From Chitinivibrionales bacterium (GTDB lineage Bacteria; Fibrobacterota; Chitinivibrionia; Chitinivibrionales; JANQEN01), in assembly GCA_028278335.1 (NCBI GenBank), contig JANQEN010000235.1:1-64000 (forward strand): DNA of 64,000 nt, written 5' to 3'. The position numbers and the translations under genes were made by a program. How positions within the stretch are numbered: position 1 is the stretch's first letter; every line of letters starts with the position of its first letter. Below the pieces are notes generated by a model, which was not told where the DNA came from, did not search any database, and saw nothing but the letters and a program-made list of their open reading frames with translations. Of this stretch, positions 46,991-54,898 are shown in pieces.

Positions 46991-47315
46991 GGCCTTAAAT
47001 ATAGCGTAAAAAAAAATAATTTGCAACAACATTTTTGTAAGAATGTTATTTTAACTAATCAATTTAGGCAAATTGTGCTGTGTAATTGTTTATATATCAA
47101 TCTTTTACGCCTGAGGCGAATGGGCTTTTCAACTATTCGTTTTGTTATATAGATTAAATATCTACGAATTTGATCAGTATCCATAAAATTCGTTACCTAT
47201 TGGGTAATTCCATCAGAATATTTTACACAAACTCAATAATAGCGTTGATTGTTTTATTTATAAAGCTCATGATGGTCACCGTATTCATATAGAGATGTAC
47301 ATATTGCTGGATGAT
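46991..47315. other. 325-bp intergenic region upstream of the ilv operon
   Basis: The end nearest the operon holds the ilv promoter listed separately. The remainder (47027-47315) contains no open frame with a ribosome-binding site and no clear terminator. The barrel-protein gene beyond it ends at 47316 on the same strand, so transcription reading into the ilv promoter is possible. Confidence 0.5.
46998..47026 (-). promoter_or_regulatory. Promoter of the ilv-leu operon
   Basis: TTGCAA (47026-47021), 17 bases including a run of T, then TATATT (47003-46998). The expected start point is about 46990-46992, immediately before the leader-peptide ATG. Confidence 0.7.
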
Positions 47316-47990
47316 TTAATCAATAGAAACATCAAAGAGGAGCTTGATTTGAGCCATGTGCGAAAGGAAGAGTTCTCTATATTCAATTGCTGAAATTGGC
47401 ATATCCCGTTGATCTTCAAATGCCACTGGCTCACAATAGCGGAAGGTATAAGAAATAGAGAGGCCGAATCCAGAGCCTATGCGAAGATCCATGCCAACAC
47501 CACCCTGAGCACTGGGATGGAATCGTTTGATATCCAATCCACTCTCTTCTCGATTTGAAGATTCCATCTGGGTATGCATGTAATGAATGCCACCTCCTAC
47601 AAAGAAGTAGAGGAGCGCCGGGTCAATCTCTGGTAATAGTATGTGGATGTCAGCATCACAGGCCGCATGCTTGTATCCATAGGTCTCGGTTTTTTGCAGT
47701 GTGTCCACATCAAGGCTTCCAAAGTGAAATAGTCCTTGAACTTGGAATCGCAACCATGGTTTTACACTATATCGTTTTCCCAAGCAGCCCCCATAGAGAA
47801 GCAATATTGGCTTTTTTAGGACCTGCTTTTCTTTAGAGATATCAAAAAAGTAATTGCCCAAACGTTGGTTAACCAAGAAATCTGCACCAAAAAAATAGGG
47901 AATATCTTCAAAGGGTGACGAGGAAGCGCCCTTTACAGAAGGCACAAATAGGAAAAATAAGAGTATGTATTGGATAACATGTTTATTCAT
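47316..47990 (-). CDS. Probable outer-membrane beta-barrel protein
   Basis: The 224-residue protein has a Sec signal (YILLFFLFVPSVKGA) and short alternating strands with Gly and aromatic residues (GADFLVNQRLGNYFF, LLYFFVGGGIHYMHTQ, GGVGMDLRIGSGFGLSISY). This is typical of eight-stranded OmpA/OmpW-like barrels. It has no clear C-terminal Phe. No specific family is recognised. It is divergent from the glycosyltransferase gene that starts at about 48118. Confidence 0.7.
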   Translation of the reverse strand: MNKHVIQYILLFFLFVPSVKGASSSPFEDIPYFFGADFLVNQRLGNYFFDISKEKQVLKKPILLLYGGCLGKRYSVKPWLRFQVQGLFHFGSLDVDTLQKTETYGYKHAACDADIHILLPEIDPALLYFFVGGGIHYMHTQMESSNREESGLDIKRFHPSAQGGVGMDLRIGSGFGLSISYTFRYCEPVAFEDQRDMPISAIEYRELFLSHMAQIKLLFDVSID

Positions 47991-48117
47991 CTGTTGCTCA
48001 CAATTTTAGCTATGTCAGGCCTAGGTAATATAATTCCAGTGCTCCCGGGAAAAATACTTAAATGTATTTTACCAGAAATGAGCAATGTTGATAAATTGTA
48101 TAGATGGTAAATCAAGT

Positions 48118-49569
48118 ATGCCTCCAAGAGAAATAAAAATTTCTGCGGTACTCTGTACGTATAATGAGGATCATTGGCTCCGTGAAGCACTTAGCTCATT
48201 AAGTTGGGTTGATGAACTTATTGTGTGTGATATGGGCTCCACTGATCAAACTGTCGCTATTGCTCAATCCCACAAAGCAACAATTCAAAAAATTCCCAGG
48301 GTTCCCTATGTAGAACTTGTTCGAGAAAAAGCAGTCTCTTTTTGCAAACACCCCTGGGTTCTTTTTTTTGATCCTGACTTTATTTTTCCTAAGGAATATG
48401 CTGGAGAATTACAATCTATTCTAGAAAATAATAAAGAAATTACTGTGGTAAACATGTTGTACTGCAACTACTTTGCTGGCAAGGTGGTTAAAGCTGGAAA
48501 GTGGGCTGTAAGAAACAGATATCCTTTACTTTTTAAAAAAGAGGCTATGGCTCTACCCCCTGTTTTGCACAATGGATTTCAAAAAAAATACGGCATTAGC
48601 TACGAACCGCCGCAAAATTTTTTTTTGAAACATATGTGGGTTAACTCGGAAGAACACTTTTATAGGAAACATCTTCGCTATTTGCTCCATGAAGGAGAGC
48701 GGCGGATTGCAAAGGGAGAGAAACCATCTTTACTAAAGCTATTCGTAGGTCACACCAAGCAATTAAGACGATTTATTACCAGTGGTTTTCCGGGCGGATT
48801 TTGGGGGTTTTCTCTTCTAAAAAAGAGTTTTTGGTATGAAACAGAGGCACAATGGCAACTTCGCCTTGACAATCAAACAGCAAGAGCTTGGGATAGTACC
48901 AAAAAAGCAGAGAATGCAACCCGAGTTGTTCGTGTTTTTTATAATTATTATAGGGATAGCAATGCACCACGTGCTGCAGAAGTTGACTACTGTTTACAAA
49001 GGATTGCAGAAACTAGCTGGGTGCATGAGGTTGTTGTTTTTACAGAGGACTCCCTGCCTATCACTAGTGAAAAGATACAATTAGCTTCAAACAAAGCATG
49101 GAACAGACCCTCCTTTAGGGAGATCTTTGGGGAGATTCGAAAGATATCAAAGGATTCTGATGTTAATATCGTTATTAACTCAGATTGCTTTATTGATCCA
49201 AGAGACAGCTCTTTAATCATGGCTCTGTCCAACGACCAAGCTCTTTGCCTTGGTCGTTATGAAATAATAAAAAGTTTTTTGTCTGGGCAATTTCTTGGTA
49301 TACCTCGGATCAAGTCTCGTTTTTGGCGGGATATGCAAGACTGTTGGATTTTTCGCGGAAAGCCAAAATCTAATATGTGGCTTGACTTTCATCCGGGAAC
49401 CCCAGGATGCGATAATCGATTAGCCTATGAATTTAAAAACGCAGGATACAAAATAACCAACCCCATGGACTCAATTCGGGTGTATCATTATCATCTTTCA
49501 AAAGCACGAAAGTATACAGAAGAGAATCGAGTTCCTGAGCCCTATGCTATTCCGGAGAGGGATGTATAG
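48118..49569 (+). CDS. Two-domain GT2-type glycosyltransferase
   Basis: The 483-residue protein starts with a GT2 domain (about 1-220; ISAVLCTYNEDHWLREALSSL, VCDMGSTDQT, and FFDPDFIFP at the metal site). This resembles WaaE/KdtX-type LPS core glucosyltransferases. Its C-terminal half is a second, distinct domain (RVVRVFYNYYRDSNAPRAAE through INSDCFIDPRDSSLIMAL) seen in other putative polysaccharide enzymes. ATG 48118 is favoured because family homology starts there; a TTG at 48085 is the alternative, and neither has a strong ribosome-binding site. It precedes another GT2 gene by 27 bases. Confidence 0.82.
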   Translation: MPPREIKISAVLCTYNEDHWLREALSSLSWVDELIVCDMGSTDQTVAIAQSHKATIQKIPRVPYVELVREKAVSFCKHPWVLFFDPDFIFPKEYAGELQSILENNKEITVVNMLYCNYFAGKVVKAGKWAVRNRYPLLFKKEAMALPPVLHNGFQKKYGISYEPPQNFFLKHMWVNSEEHFYRKHLRYLLHEGERRIAKGEKPSLLKLFVGHTKQLRRFITSGFPGGFWGFSLLKKSFWYETEAQWQLRLDNQTARAWDSTKKAENATRVVRVFYNYYRDSNAPRAAEVDYCLQRIAETSWVHEVVVFTEDSLPITSEKIQLASNKAWNRPSFREIFGEIRKISKDSDVNIVINSDCFIDPRDSSLIMALSNDQALCLGRYEIIKSFLSGQFLGIPRIKSRFWRDMQDCWIFRGKPKSNMWLDFHPGTPGCDNRLAYEFKNAGYKITNPMDSIRVYHYHLSKARKYTEENRVPEPYAIPERDV

Positions 49570-49596
49570 GATGCTATACGATTGTAACGGTGATAT

Positions 49597-50493
49597 ATGG
49601 CTCCACTAGTATCTGTTTGTATTCCCGCCTTTGAGCAGCCAATGACTTTAAAACGAGCTGTTGAATCCATCCTCATCCAAGAGGAGACTGATTACGAAAT
49701 TATCATCACCGACGACTCTTTATCTGATTCTGTAAAAAACATTTTTGAGTCTTTTAAGTCAGTTACCCATCTCAGGTATATCAAGAATCATCAACCACTG
49801 GGAACACCGGATAATTGGAACGAGTCTATTAGACAAGCAAAGGGTAAATATATTAAACTCCTTCACCATGATGATTGGTTTGCAGACTCTTCTGCTTTAA
49901 AGAAAATGGTGAATTTATTGGAAGTAAATCCTACAGTTGATTTTGCCTTTTGTGGCTCTTGCCTTTGTGATTCATCTGGGAAGCAATTGCGAATTTTTCA
50001 AACACCAGAGAAGAGAGTGAAATCCTTTTTTAGGAATCCCTCCACACAAATTGGAAAAAGCATGATTGGTGTGCCAAGCGCCACAATTTTTAGACGCACT
50101 GCATTCATTCCTTTTGATCGTAATTTTAAATGGGTGGTTGATGTTGATTTTTATATTGCTCAAGCAAAGAAGAACTCAAATATTGCCTTTACACAAGAGC
50201 CACTTGTTTGTGTAACTATTGAAAGCGAAAACCAAGTGACTTCCTCCTGTTCCTTTGAAATCCAGGCTCGAGAGTGGCTGCGTCTTATTAGAAAATGGCA
50301 GTTACCCTATAATCTTGTTATTCTTTCGTATCTGCTTCAGCTTTTTAAAAGGGCTACGCCAGAAGAGATGGTTTTAGTAAAAGCGGATTTTATACAAGTA
50401 CCTCTAATAATTCGAATAATAATTAGAGCATGGCAAATTAGAAGAAAAATTTCTCGAATCATTAATTTGGTGCATTGTCAGATAAAAAGCTAA
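49597..50493 (+). CDS. GT2 family glycosyltransferase
   Basis: The 298-residue enzyme has a GT-A fold: VSVCIPAFEQPMTLKRAVESI, then ITDDSLSD for nucleotide binding and KLLHHDDWF where the metal-binding DxD-like residues sit (HDD). It ends with a basic, helical C-terminus (IIRAWQIRRKISRIINLV) that may touch the membrane. It probably adds a sugar to surface polysaccharide or LPS in the cytoplasm. The sugar and linkage cannot be read from the sequence. Confidence 0.9.
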   Translation: MAPLVSVCIPAFEQPMTLKRAVESILIQEETDYEIIITDDSLSDSVKNIFESFKSVTHLRYIKNHQPLGTPDNWNESIRQAKGKYIKLLHHDDWFADSSALKKMVNLLEVNPTVDFAFCGSCLCDSSGKQLRIFQTPEKRVKSFFRNPSTQIGKSMIGVPSATIFRRTAFIPFDRNFKWVVDVDFYIAQAKKNSNIAFTQEPLVCVTIESENQVTSSCSFEIQAREWLRLIRKWQLPYNLVILSYLLQLFKRATPEEMVLVKADFIQVPLIIRIIIRAWQIRRKISRIINLVHCQIKS

Positions 50494-50581
50494 TGAGACA
50501 ATCGTTTCTAATTATTTATTTTTTTTAAAGCTTCATGAAATATTATTATTGATAAAAGTTTTTAAAAAAATAGAATAGCAC

Positions 50582-50610
50582 TTGACAACATATGAGGTTG
50601 TTACTATATT
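50582..50610 (+). promoter_or_regulatory. Strong consensus promoter, plus strand
   Basis: TTGACA (50582-50587), a 17-base spacer and TATATT (50605-50610). It is the closest match to the sigma-70 consensus seen in the window. The nearest gene downstream is the lipoprotein at 51089, which would have a leader of about 470 bases that runs antisense across the candidate sRNA. Confidence 0.65.
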
Positions 50611-50754
50611 GATTCCAGAAGTAAAGAGCTGTTAAGAAAATTTTTAAGAGTGAAGGAGTTTCCAGATATTAATTAACTTATTTAATCAGTTAAAAATGTA
50701 CAAAATATGTTACTGCTTAAATGAATATTGGATTTACTATTTGTATAAATAAAC

Positions 50755-50789
50755 AAAAAAAGCAGGTTTGTTATAGGAGTCAAACCTGC
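50755..50789 (-). terminator. Intrinsic terminator of the candidate sRNA
   Basis: GCAGGTTTG and CAAACCTGC form a 9-bp stem with a 10-base loop, followed on the minus strand by seven T. The plus strand has no T run, so the signal is one-directional. Confidence 0.82.
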
Positions 50790-50833
50790 CCATTTAGAAC
50801 GGCAAGCACATTATAGTATGCAGTTCTTATGTT
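50755..50833 (-). ncRNA. Candidate small RNA
   Basis: On the minus strand a promoter (TTGGTG-17-TATAAT, 50868-50840) is followed about 45 bases later by a complete intrinsic terminator. The predicted transcript of about 79 bases would form a 5' hairpin (AGAAC with GTTCT, enclosing GCATA/TGTGC), a short linker and the terminator hairpin. No coding frame with a ribosome-binding site lies inside, and no minus-strand gene lies upstream that needs this terminator. The transcript is antisense to anything made from the plus-strand promoter at 50582. It is a prediction from signals only. Confidence 0.5.
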
Positions 50834-50839
50834 GAGTGT

Positions 50840-50868
50840 ATTATAATAAATGGCATCAAGAACACCAA
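50840..50868 (-). promoter_or_regulatory. Promoter of the candidate sRNA
   Basis: TTGGTG (50868-50863), 17 bases and a perfect TATAAT (50845-50840) on the minus strand, with a start point expected near 50833. Confidence 0.55.
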
Positions 50869-51088
50869 GTGATTTACCTTTTTTATTAGTTTATAAGTTC
50901 AGTGAGACCATTTAATTGCTTGTCCATATTTATCTAATTGTAATAAAAACAGTTGCTTATGTTTAGATTGTTTTAAATGTTTAAACTAGGACAAATCTTT
51001 ATATTTGTAAACTGATTTGGGAAGGAGGGATTAGTAATAAAATGTAATTCTAACTGAACTTCTAAACTTTTTTTAAAGGAAATTTAAA

Positions 51089-51811
51089 ATGAAAACATTT
51101 AAAACTGCTGTGCTTGTTTATTCCATTTTTGGATTTTTATTTCTCACAGGTTGTTCAATACAGAACCCATCCGATACGTCAATTGGAAATGAAATAAATA
51201 CTGAAAAAGTAGTAGTACAGAAATATCAACATTTAAATGATCAGTATGTCGTTAAGTTTTATGATCAGTCAAATGATGGAATGGCATCTAAAGAAAGATA
51301 TTTTTTACCTGATTCTGATCATGAAAAAGTCAATTCATTGCTTTTAATTAAAACATCAGGTATATGTGTTGATCCAGAGAATAAAGAATTAACTTGGATT
51401 TATTTGACTAAGGAAGAGCGATATGCAACAGAAAAAATGATTAGAAAAAAATATGATTATCCTGATCCAAGCCAGACAAAAGGTTATTTGTGGGTTGATT
51501 TTTATAAGAATGCTTATTTTGGTGAAAAGGTTAAACATATGGTCTCACCAAATGGGCCGGATAATACTATTTATGAGTTACCACCAAATCAAATCTCATC
51601 AATGTGGGCTGAAGGGACACCTGGTTGGGGCTTTTGTGTATTAGATGGACTTGTTTATGGCCACTCAATGCTTCATATGTGCAATTCACATGGCTGGGTT
51701 GGTGTTGATGATTATAATAAATTTGTTGCATATTATCGACCAATTTGGCCCTTTTTTCCAGTAAGTTGGAATGATTTAATTTGTGCTATGGGGTGGGGAG
51801 GTGGATGGTAA
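51089..51811 (+). CDS. Orphan lipoprotein with a possible beta/gamma-crystallin motif
   Basis: No family is firmly recognised. The 240-residue protein has a textbook lipoprotein signal with lipobox LTGC (Cys22) and an AAAGGA ribosome-binding site nine bases before ATG. Residues 138-145 (FYKNAYFG) fit the [FYW]-x4-[FY]-x-G signature of beta/gamma-crystallin Greek keys. The following PPNQISSMW resembles the strand that carries their Ca-binding residues, though the first acidic position is Pro. The C-terminus is rich in Trp, Gly and Cys. Codon use is more AT-rich than its neighbours and it stands alone with its own terminator, which suggests transfer. Confidence 0.75.
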   Translation: MKTFKTAVLVYSIFGFLFLTGCSIQNPSDTSIGNEINTEKVVVQKYQHLNDQYVVKFYDQSNDGMASKERYFLPDSDHEKVNSLLLIKTSGICVDPENKELTWIYLTKEERYATEKMIRKKYDYPDPSQTKGYLWVDFYKNAYFGEKVKHMVSPNGPDNTIYELPPNQISSMWAEGTPGWGFCVLDGLVYGHSMLHMCNSHGWVGVDDYNKFVAYYRPIWPFFPVSWNDLICAMGWGGGW

Positions 51812-51871
51812 TGTTTCATGCTTATTATAAAACCATAAATTAAAATAAATATTAACTACACCTTTATAATT

Positions 51872-51905
51872 TTATGGCTCCTTAACAATGGGAGCCATAA
51901 TTTTT
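51872..51905 (+). terminator. Intrinsic terminator of the orphan lipoprotein gene
   Basis: TTATGGCTCC and GGAGCCATAA form a 10-bp stem with a 9-base loop, followed by five T on the plus strand, 60 bases after the stop codon. Confidence 0.88.
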
Positions 51906-51997
51906 CGCATTAACCTTTGAATCTGTAAATACCTATTTTGTCATATTTTTTATAACTTAATAAATTTTCTAAAAAAAATAGCTTTTAAGAAGGATTT

Positions 51998-53833
51998 TCA
52001 AACCAATTGCATATCACACAGCTTCTTATACCGACCGCCCTTACTTATAAGCTCATCATGGGTGCCAGTTTCTACAATGTTGCCATCTTCAAGTACGATA
52101 ATCCGATCAGCATGTTTCACAGTTGAGAGTCTGTGTGCCACAACTAGGACTGTCCGGTCCAATACCACATTGTCAATAGCTTTTTGAACAAGTCGTTCCG
52201 ATTCTGTGTCTAAGGAGGAGGTTGCTTCATCAAAAATGAGTAAGGGCGCATTATGATAGAGAGCACGAGCAATCGCCAATCGTTGCCGCTGTCCTCCAGA
52301 AAGCGCCACACCACGCTCGCCGATTTGGGTGTTAAATCCATCCGGTGATTCTTGGATAAATTTCAAGGCATTAGCTGCCTTTGCGGCTGCTTCTATTCTT
52401 TCTTGGTCTTGCGTGGAAGCTCCATAGGCAATGTTTTCATTAAAGGTGCCGTTAAAAAGAAAATTTTCTTGAGCGACTATACCGAGTTGCTCCCGTATTG
52501 CTCTGAGACCGACAGTCTTAATATCCACACCGTCAATGGTTATAGTACCTTTTTCTATGTCATAAAATCGTGGAATAAGATCGAGGATTGTTGACTTTCC
52601 CGCTCCACTCGAACCGACAATGGCAACCATTTCCCCTTTTTTTATTGTAAAGGAGATCCCTTTTAAAACAAATCGCTCTGTTCCAGGGTAGCGAAACCAG
52701 ACATCATCAAAGCGTATTTCACTGTTTAGTGTTGGTTTTTTTATGGATGACGAATTCTCTTCATGAGGCTCCTCTTCTTCGTCCAGCACTTTAAAAAAGC
52801 GTGCGGCTGCAGCAATTCCTGTTTGAATAGAGCTATTCACCCCAGCGAGCTTTTTAAATGGTTGATAAGAGAGGGAAAGAATCACCAAAAACTTGATGAA
52901 ATCATCGGGAGAGAAATTGTCAACACCCTGACTAACAGCCATATACCCACCAACAAAAAGAAGGCCAGCGGCTGCATACATAAAGAGCGTCTCTGTCAAG
53001 GGGGTTGTCAACATGCGCATCCGTTCAGATTTTCTTGCGCATTTGGTGTAATGCGAATTCTTTCGATCAAACTGATTTATTTCCAAGGTTATGGCATTAA
53101 ACATCTTGACAATACGGATGCCGCTGATAATTTCGCCCATTGAGGCAAGCATGTCAGAGAAGCTCTGTAACTCTCGGGTGCTTCTCCGTTTAATGCTTTG
53201 GCCAATTTTCACAATCATAAATCCAAGTATAGGATAAATAATAAAAACTAAGAGGGTCAGTTTCCAATTTATGCTTAAAAGAAGGGTGATTGAGATAATG
53301 ATCCGAATTGGTTCGGTAAAGAGTGATTGAATTGAGCCTGTGGCTGCGACTTTGATTTTTTCAACTTCATTCAGCATCAAAGCCATAATTGCACCAGATT
53401 CTGATTTGTCGTAAAAACTAACCGGAAGCTTGCAAAGATGGGCAAACATTCTTTCTCGAATAGTCATTATAAAGCCAGTAAAAACCTGGATTGATAATAA
53501 ATTATTTATATAAGTAAGGACATTTTTTAATGTATAAAAAAGTACCATAAGGAGACAGCCCATCATCAAGGGGCTGATGCCGTCTGCTGCGGTGAGCAAG
53601 GTATAGGTTTGATATTTGAGATAATCATTTATTGTGGCAATACTCAAAGTTGGAATTTGTGTTAAATCAGGAGAATAATTCCCAAATAGAACACCGGGCA
53701 ATGTGGCTGCAAACCAGATCCCCGCGCTTTCGGTGCTGGCAATAAGAGCGGACAGTGGGATTGTTGTAAGAAAATAGGGTAAATAAGGTAGCAGGAATGT
53801 AAACATTCTGCGATAGAGCACCCATGATTTCAT
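51998..53833 (-). CDS. MsbA-like ABC exporter
   Basis: The 611-residue half-transporter has a six-helix exporter domain (about 1-340) followed by an ATPase domain. The latter has Walker A GSSGAGKSTILDL, signature ALSGGQRQRLAIARAL, Walker B LLIFDEATSSLD and a His switch in VLVVAHRLSTVKHAD. It most resembles the lipid A flippase MsbA and related exporters. Its position among surface-polysaccharide genes supports export of a lipid-linked glycan or lipid A, but the substrate is not certain. It is divergent from the GT-D gene. Confidence 0.9.
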   Translation of the reverse strand: MKSWVLYRRMFTFLLPYLPYFLTTIPLSALIASTESAGIWFAATLPGVLFGNYSPDLTQIPTLSIATINDYLKYQTYTLLTAADGISPLMMGCLLMVLFYTLKNVLTYINNLLSIQVFTGFIMTIRERMFAHLCKLPVSFYDKSESGAIMALMLNEVEKIKVAATGSIQSLFTEPIRIIISITLLLSINWKLTLLVFIIYPILGFMIVKIGQSIKRRSTRELQSFSDMLASMGEIISGIRIVKMFNAITLEINQFDRKNSHYTKCARKSERMRMLTTPLTETLFMYAAAGLLFVGGYMAVSQGVDNFSPDDFIKFLVILSLSYQPFKKLAGVNSSIQTGIAAAARFFKVLDEEEEPHEENSSSIKKPTLNSEIRFDDVWFRYPGTERFVLKGISFTIKKGEMVAIVGSSGAGKSTILDLIPRFYDIEKGTITIDGVDIKTVGLRAIREQLGIVAQENFLFNGTFNENIAYGASTQDQERIEAAAKAANALKFIQESPDGFNTQIGERGVALSGGQRQRLAIARALYHNAPLLIFDEATSSLDTESERLVQKAIDNVVLDRTVLVVAHRLSTVKHADRIIVLEDGNIVETGTHDELISKGGRYKKLCDMQLV

Positions 53834-53977
53834 AATATTGTAAAACCTTTGTTTTGGATATTTAAGCTATCACCACAGTGAATTAATGCCTGTTAATATA
53901 TATTTAAATCGAATAGAGGCACTATGTCTCAATATCTTCCAATTAAATTGAGGATCAATTTTTGATTTTGGAGATTC

Positions 53978-54730
53978 ATGTCGATTAAAAAATGGACAAA
54001 CAGATATTTAGCGAATAGATATGTGACACAGATAGAGAAATCTCTTGATTTTTATGTGAATTTACTAAATCAGGGAATCCCCTTCTCCTTTTCTCGTTTT
54101 GGTGATGGTGAATGGAATGCCATGCTTGGCAAAAAGGGAAAAAATTGCGATGGTCATGAATATTTTCCACAAATGGGAACGCAACTGCGAGAAACTGTGA
54201 TACATGCTCAGGATTACTTTTATGCTATTCAAAATATGGCAATTAGAAATGATGGGAAAGCAATAGCATCCTTTTGTAAAGAGTATGCTGTCTCGATTTC
54301 ATGGCATAATGCTGATGTATTTCACTATGCCAATAGAGCTGGTCAATTTTTTCCTATGGTAGAAACATTAAGAAAAATGGACGTTGTATTGGTTGGTCCG
54401 GCTCACCTCAAACCACTTAATAAACATTGTTTAGAATATGAAACATTTATTGAAATTCCTTCGCAGAATTGCTATTTAAAACTGGATCAGATGAAAAAAG
54501 CTGTGTTTGACTATGGTGCAAAAAAGAGTGGAAAGGTATTTGCGATTTCAGCATCAATGGCAGCCAATGTAATGATACACGACCTCTACCCCAATATAGG
54601 AAAAGAAAATTGGCTTATTGATTTTGGCTCGGTGTGGGATATTTACGTGGGAGTAAAGTCGCGAGAGCATTATACGATGGGGAACTGGGAGGAGATAATT
54701 AAATGGAATCTACAAGGGAAAAATAAATAA
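53978..54730 (+). CDS. GT-D-type glycosyltransferase (DUF1792-like)
   Basis: The 250-residue protein contains FSFSRFGDGEWNAMLGKKG near residue 35. This matches the DxE-containing signature of the GT-D fold (formerly DUF1792) found in glycosylation of bacterial surface proteins and polysaccharides. The C-terminal VFAISASMAANVMIHDLYP and WLIDFGSVWDIYVG complete the family pattern. The ATG follows GGAG by five bases. The palindromic element begins three bases after its stop codon. Confidence 0.82.
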   Translation: MSIKKWTNRYLANRYVTQIEKSLDFYVNLLNQGIPFSFSRFGDGEWNAMLGKKGKNCDGHEYFPQMGTQLRETVIHAQDYFYAIQNMAIRNDGKAIASFCKEYAVSISWHNADVFHYANRAGQFFPMVETLRKMDVVLVGPAHLKPLNKHCLEYETFIEIPSQNCYLKLDQMKKAVFDYGAKKSGKVFAISASMAANVMIHDLYPNIGKENWLIDFGSVWDIYVGVKSREHYTMGNWEEIIKWNLQGKNK

Positions 54731-54733
54731 TCT

Positions 54734-54898
54734 TAGAACTGCTCTCATAACTATGTTCTGTCGGGATACTCGATTCTTTTTCACCCTGATTTCGTTGCTT
54801 TTTTACGCCATACTCCCCAGTATGCCTGCAAAAAAGCGTCTCATCAGGATAAAAAATCATCTTTGTCTACCTTGAAAACAGTTATGAAAGCAGTTCTA
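54734..54898. mobile_element. 165-bp palindromic MITE-like element
   Basis: Outer arms 54734-54758 and 54874-54898 are imperfect inverted repeats of 25 bases (22 match), starting and ending with TA (TAGAACTGCT ... AGCAGTTCTA). Further inverted matches lie inside (CCTGAT with ATCAGG, GCTTTTTT with AAAAAAGC, CATACT with AGTATG around a CCCC centre), so the whole unit can fold into one long hairpin. TA ends fit IS630/Tc1-type insertion. It separates two convergent genes and supplies the TAG stop of the methyltransferase gene. It could also serve as a two-way terminator. Confidence 0.6.

Larger units (their letters stand above)
50494..51088. other. 595-bp AT-rich accessory intergenic region
   Basis: The region between the GT2 gene and the lipoprotein gene is very AT-rich. 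It contains a consensus plus-strand promoter (50582-50610), a minus-strand promoter-to-terminator unit (50755-50868) and, nearer the lipoprotein gene, a strong AAGGAGGG at 51022-51029 that is not followed by an open frame. No protein-coding gene with a supported start was found. Confidence 0.6.

Noticed and set aside
50762-50789. A T-arm-like stretch (GGTTTGACTCC) suggesting a tRNA fragment
   Set aside because: It is the arm and loop of a terminator hairpin; no acceptor, anticodon or D arm is present.
50797-50896. A 33-codon open minus-strand frame ending AYYNVLAVLNGQV
   Set aside because: It has no start codon with a ribosome-binding site and overlaps the sRNA promoter and transcript.
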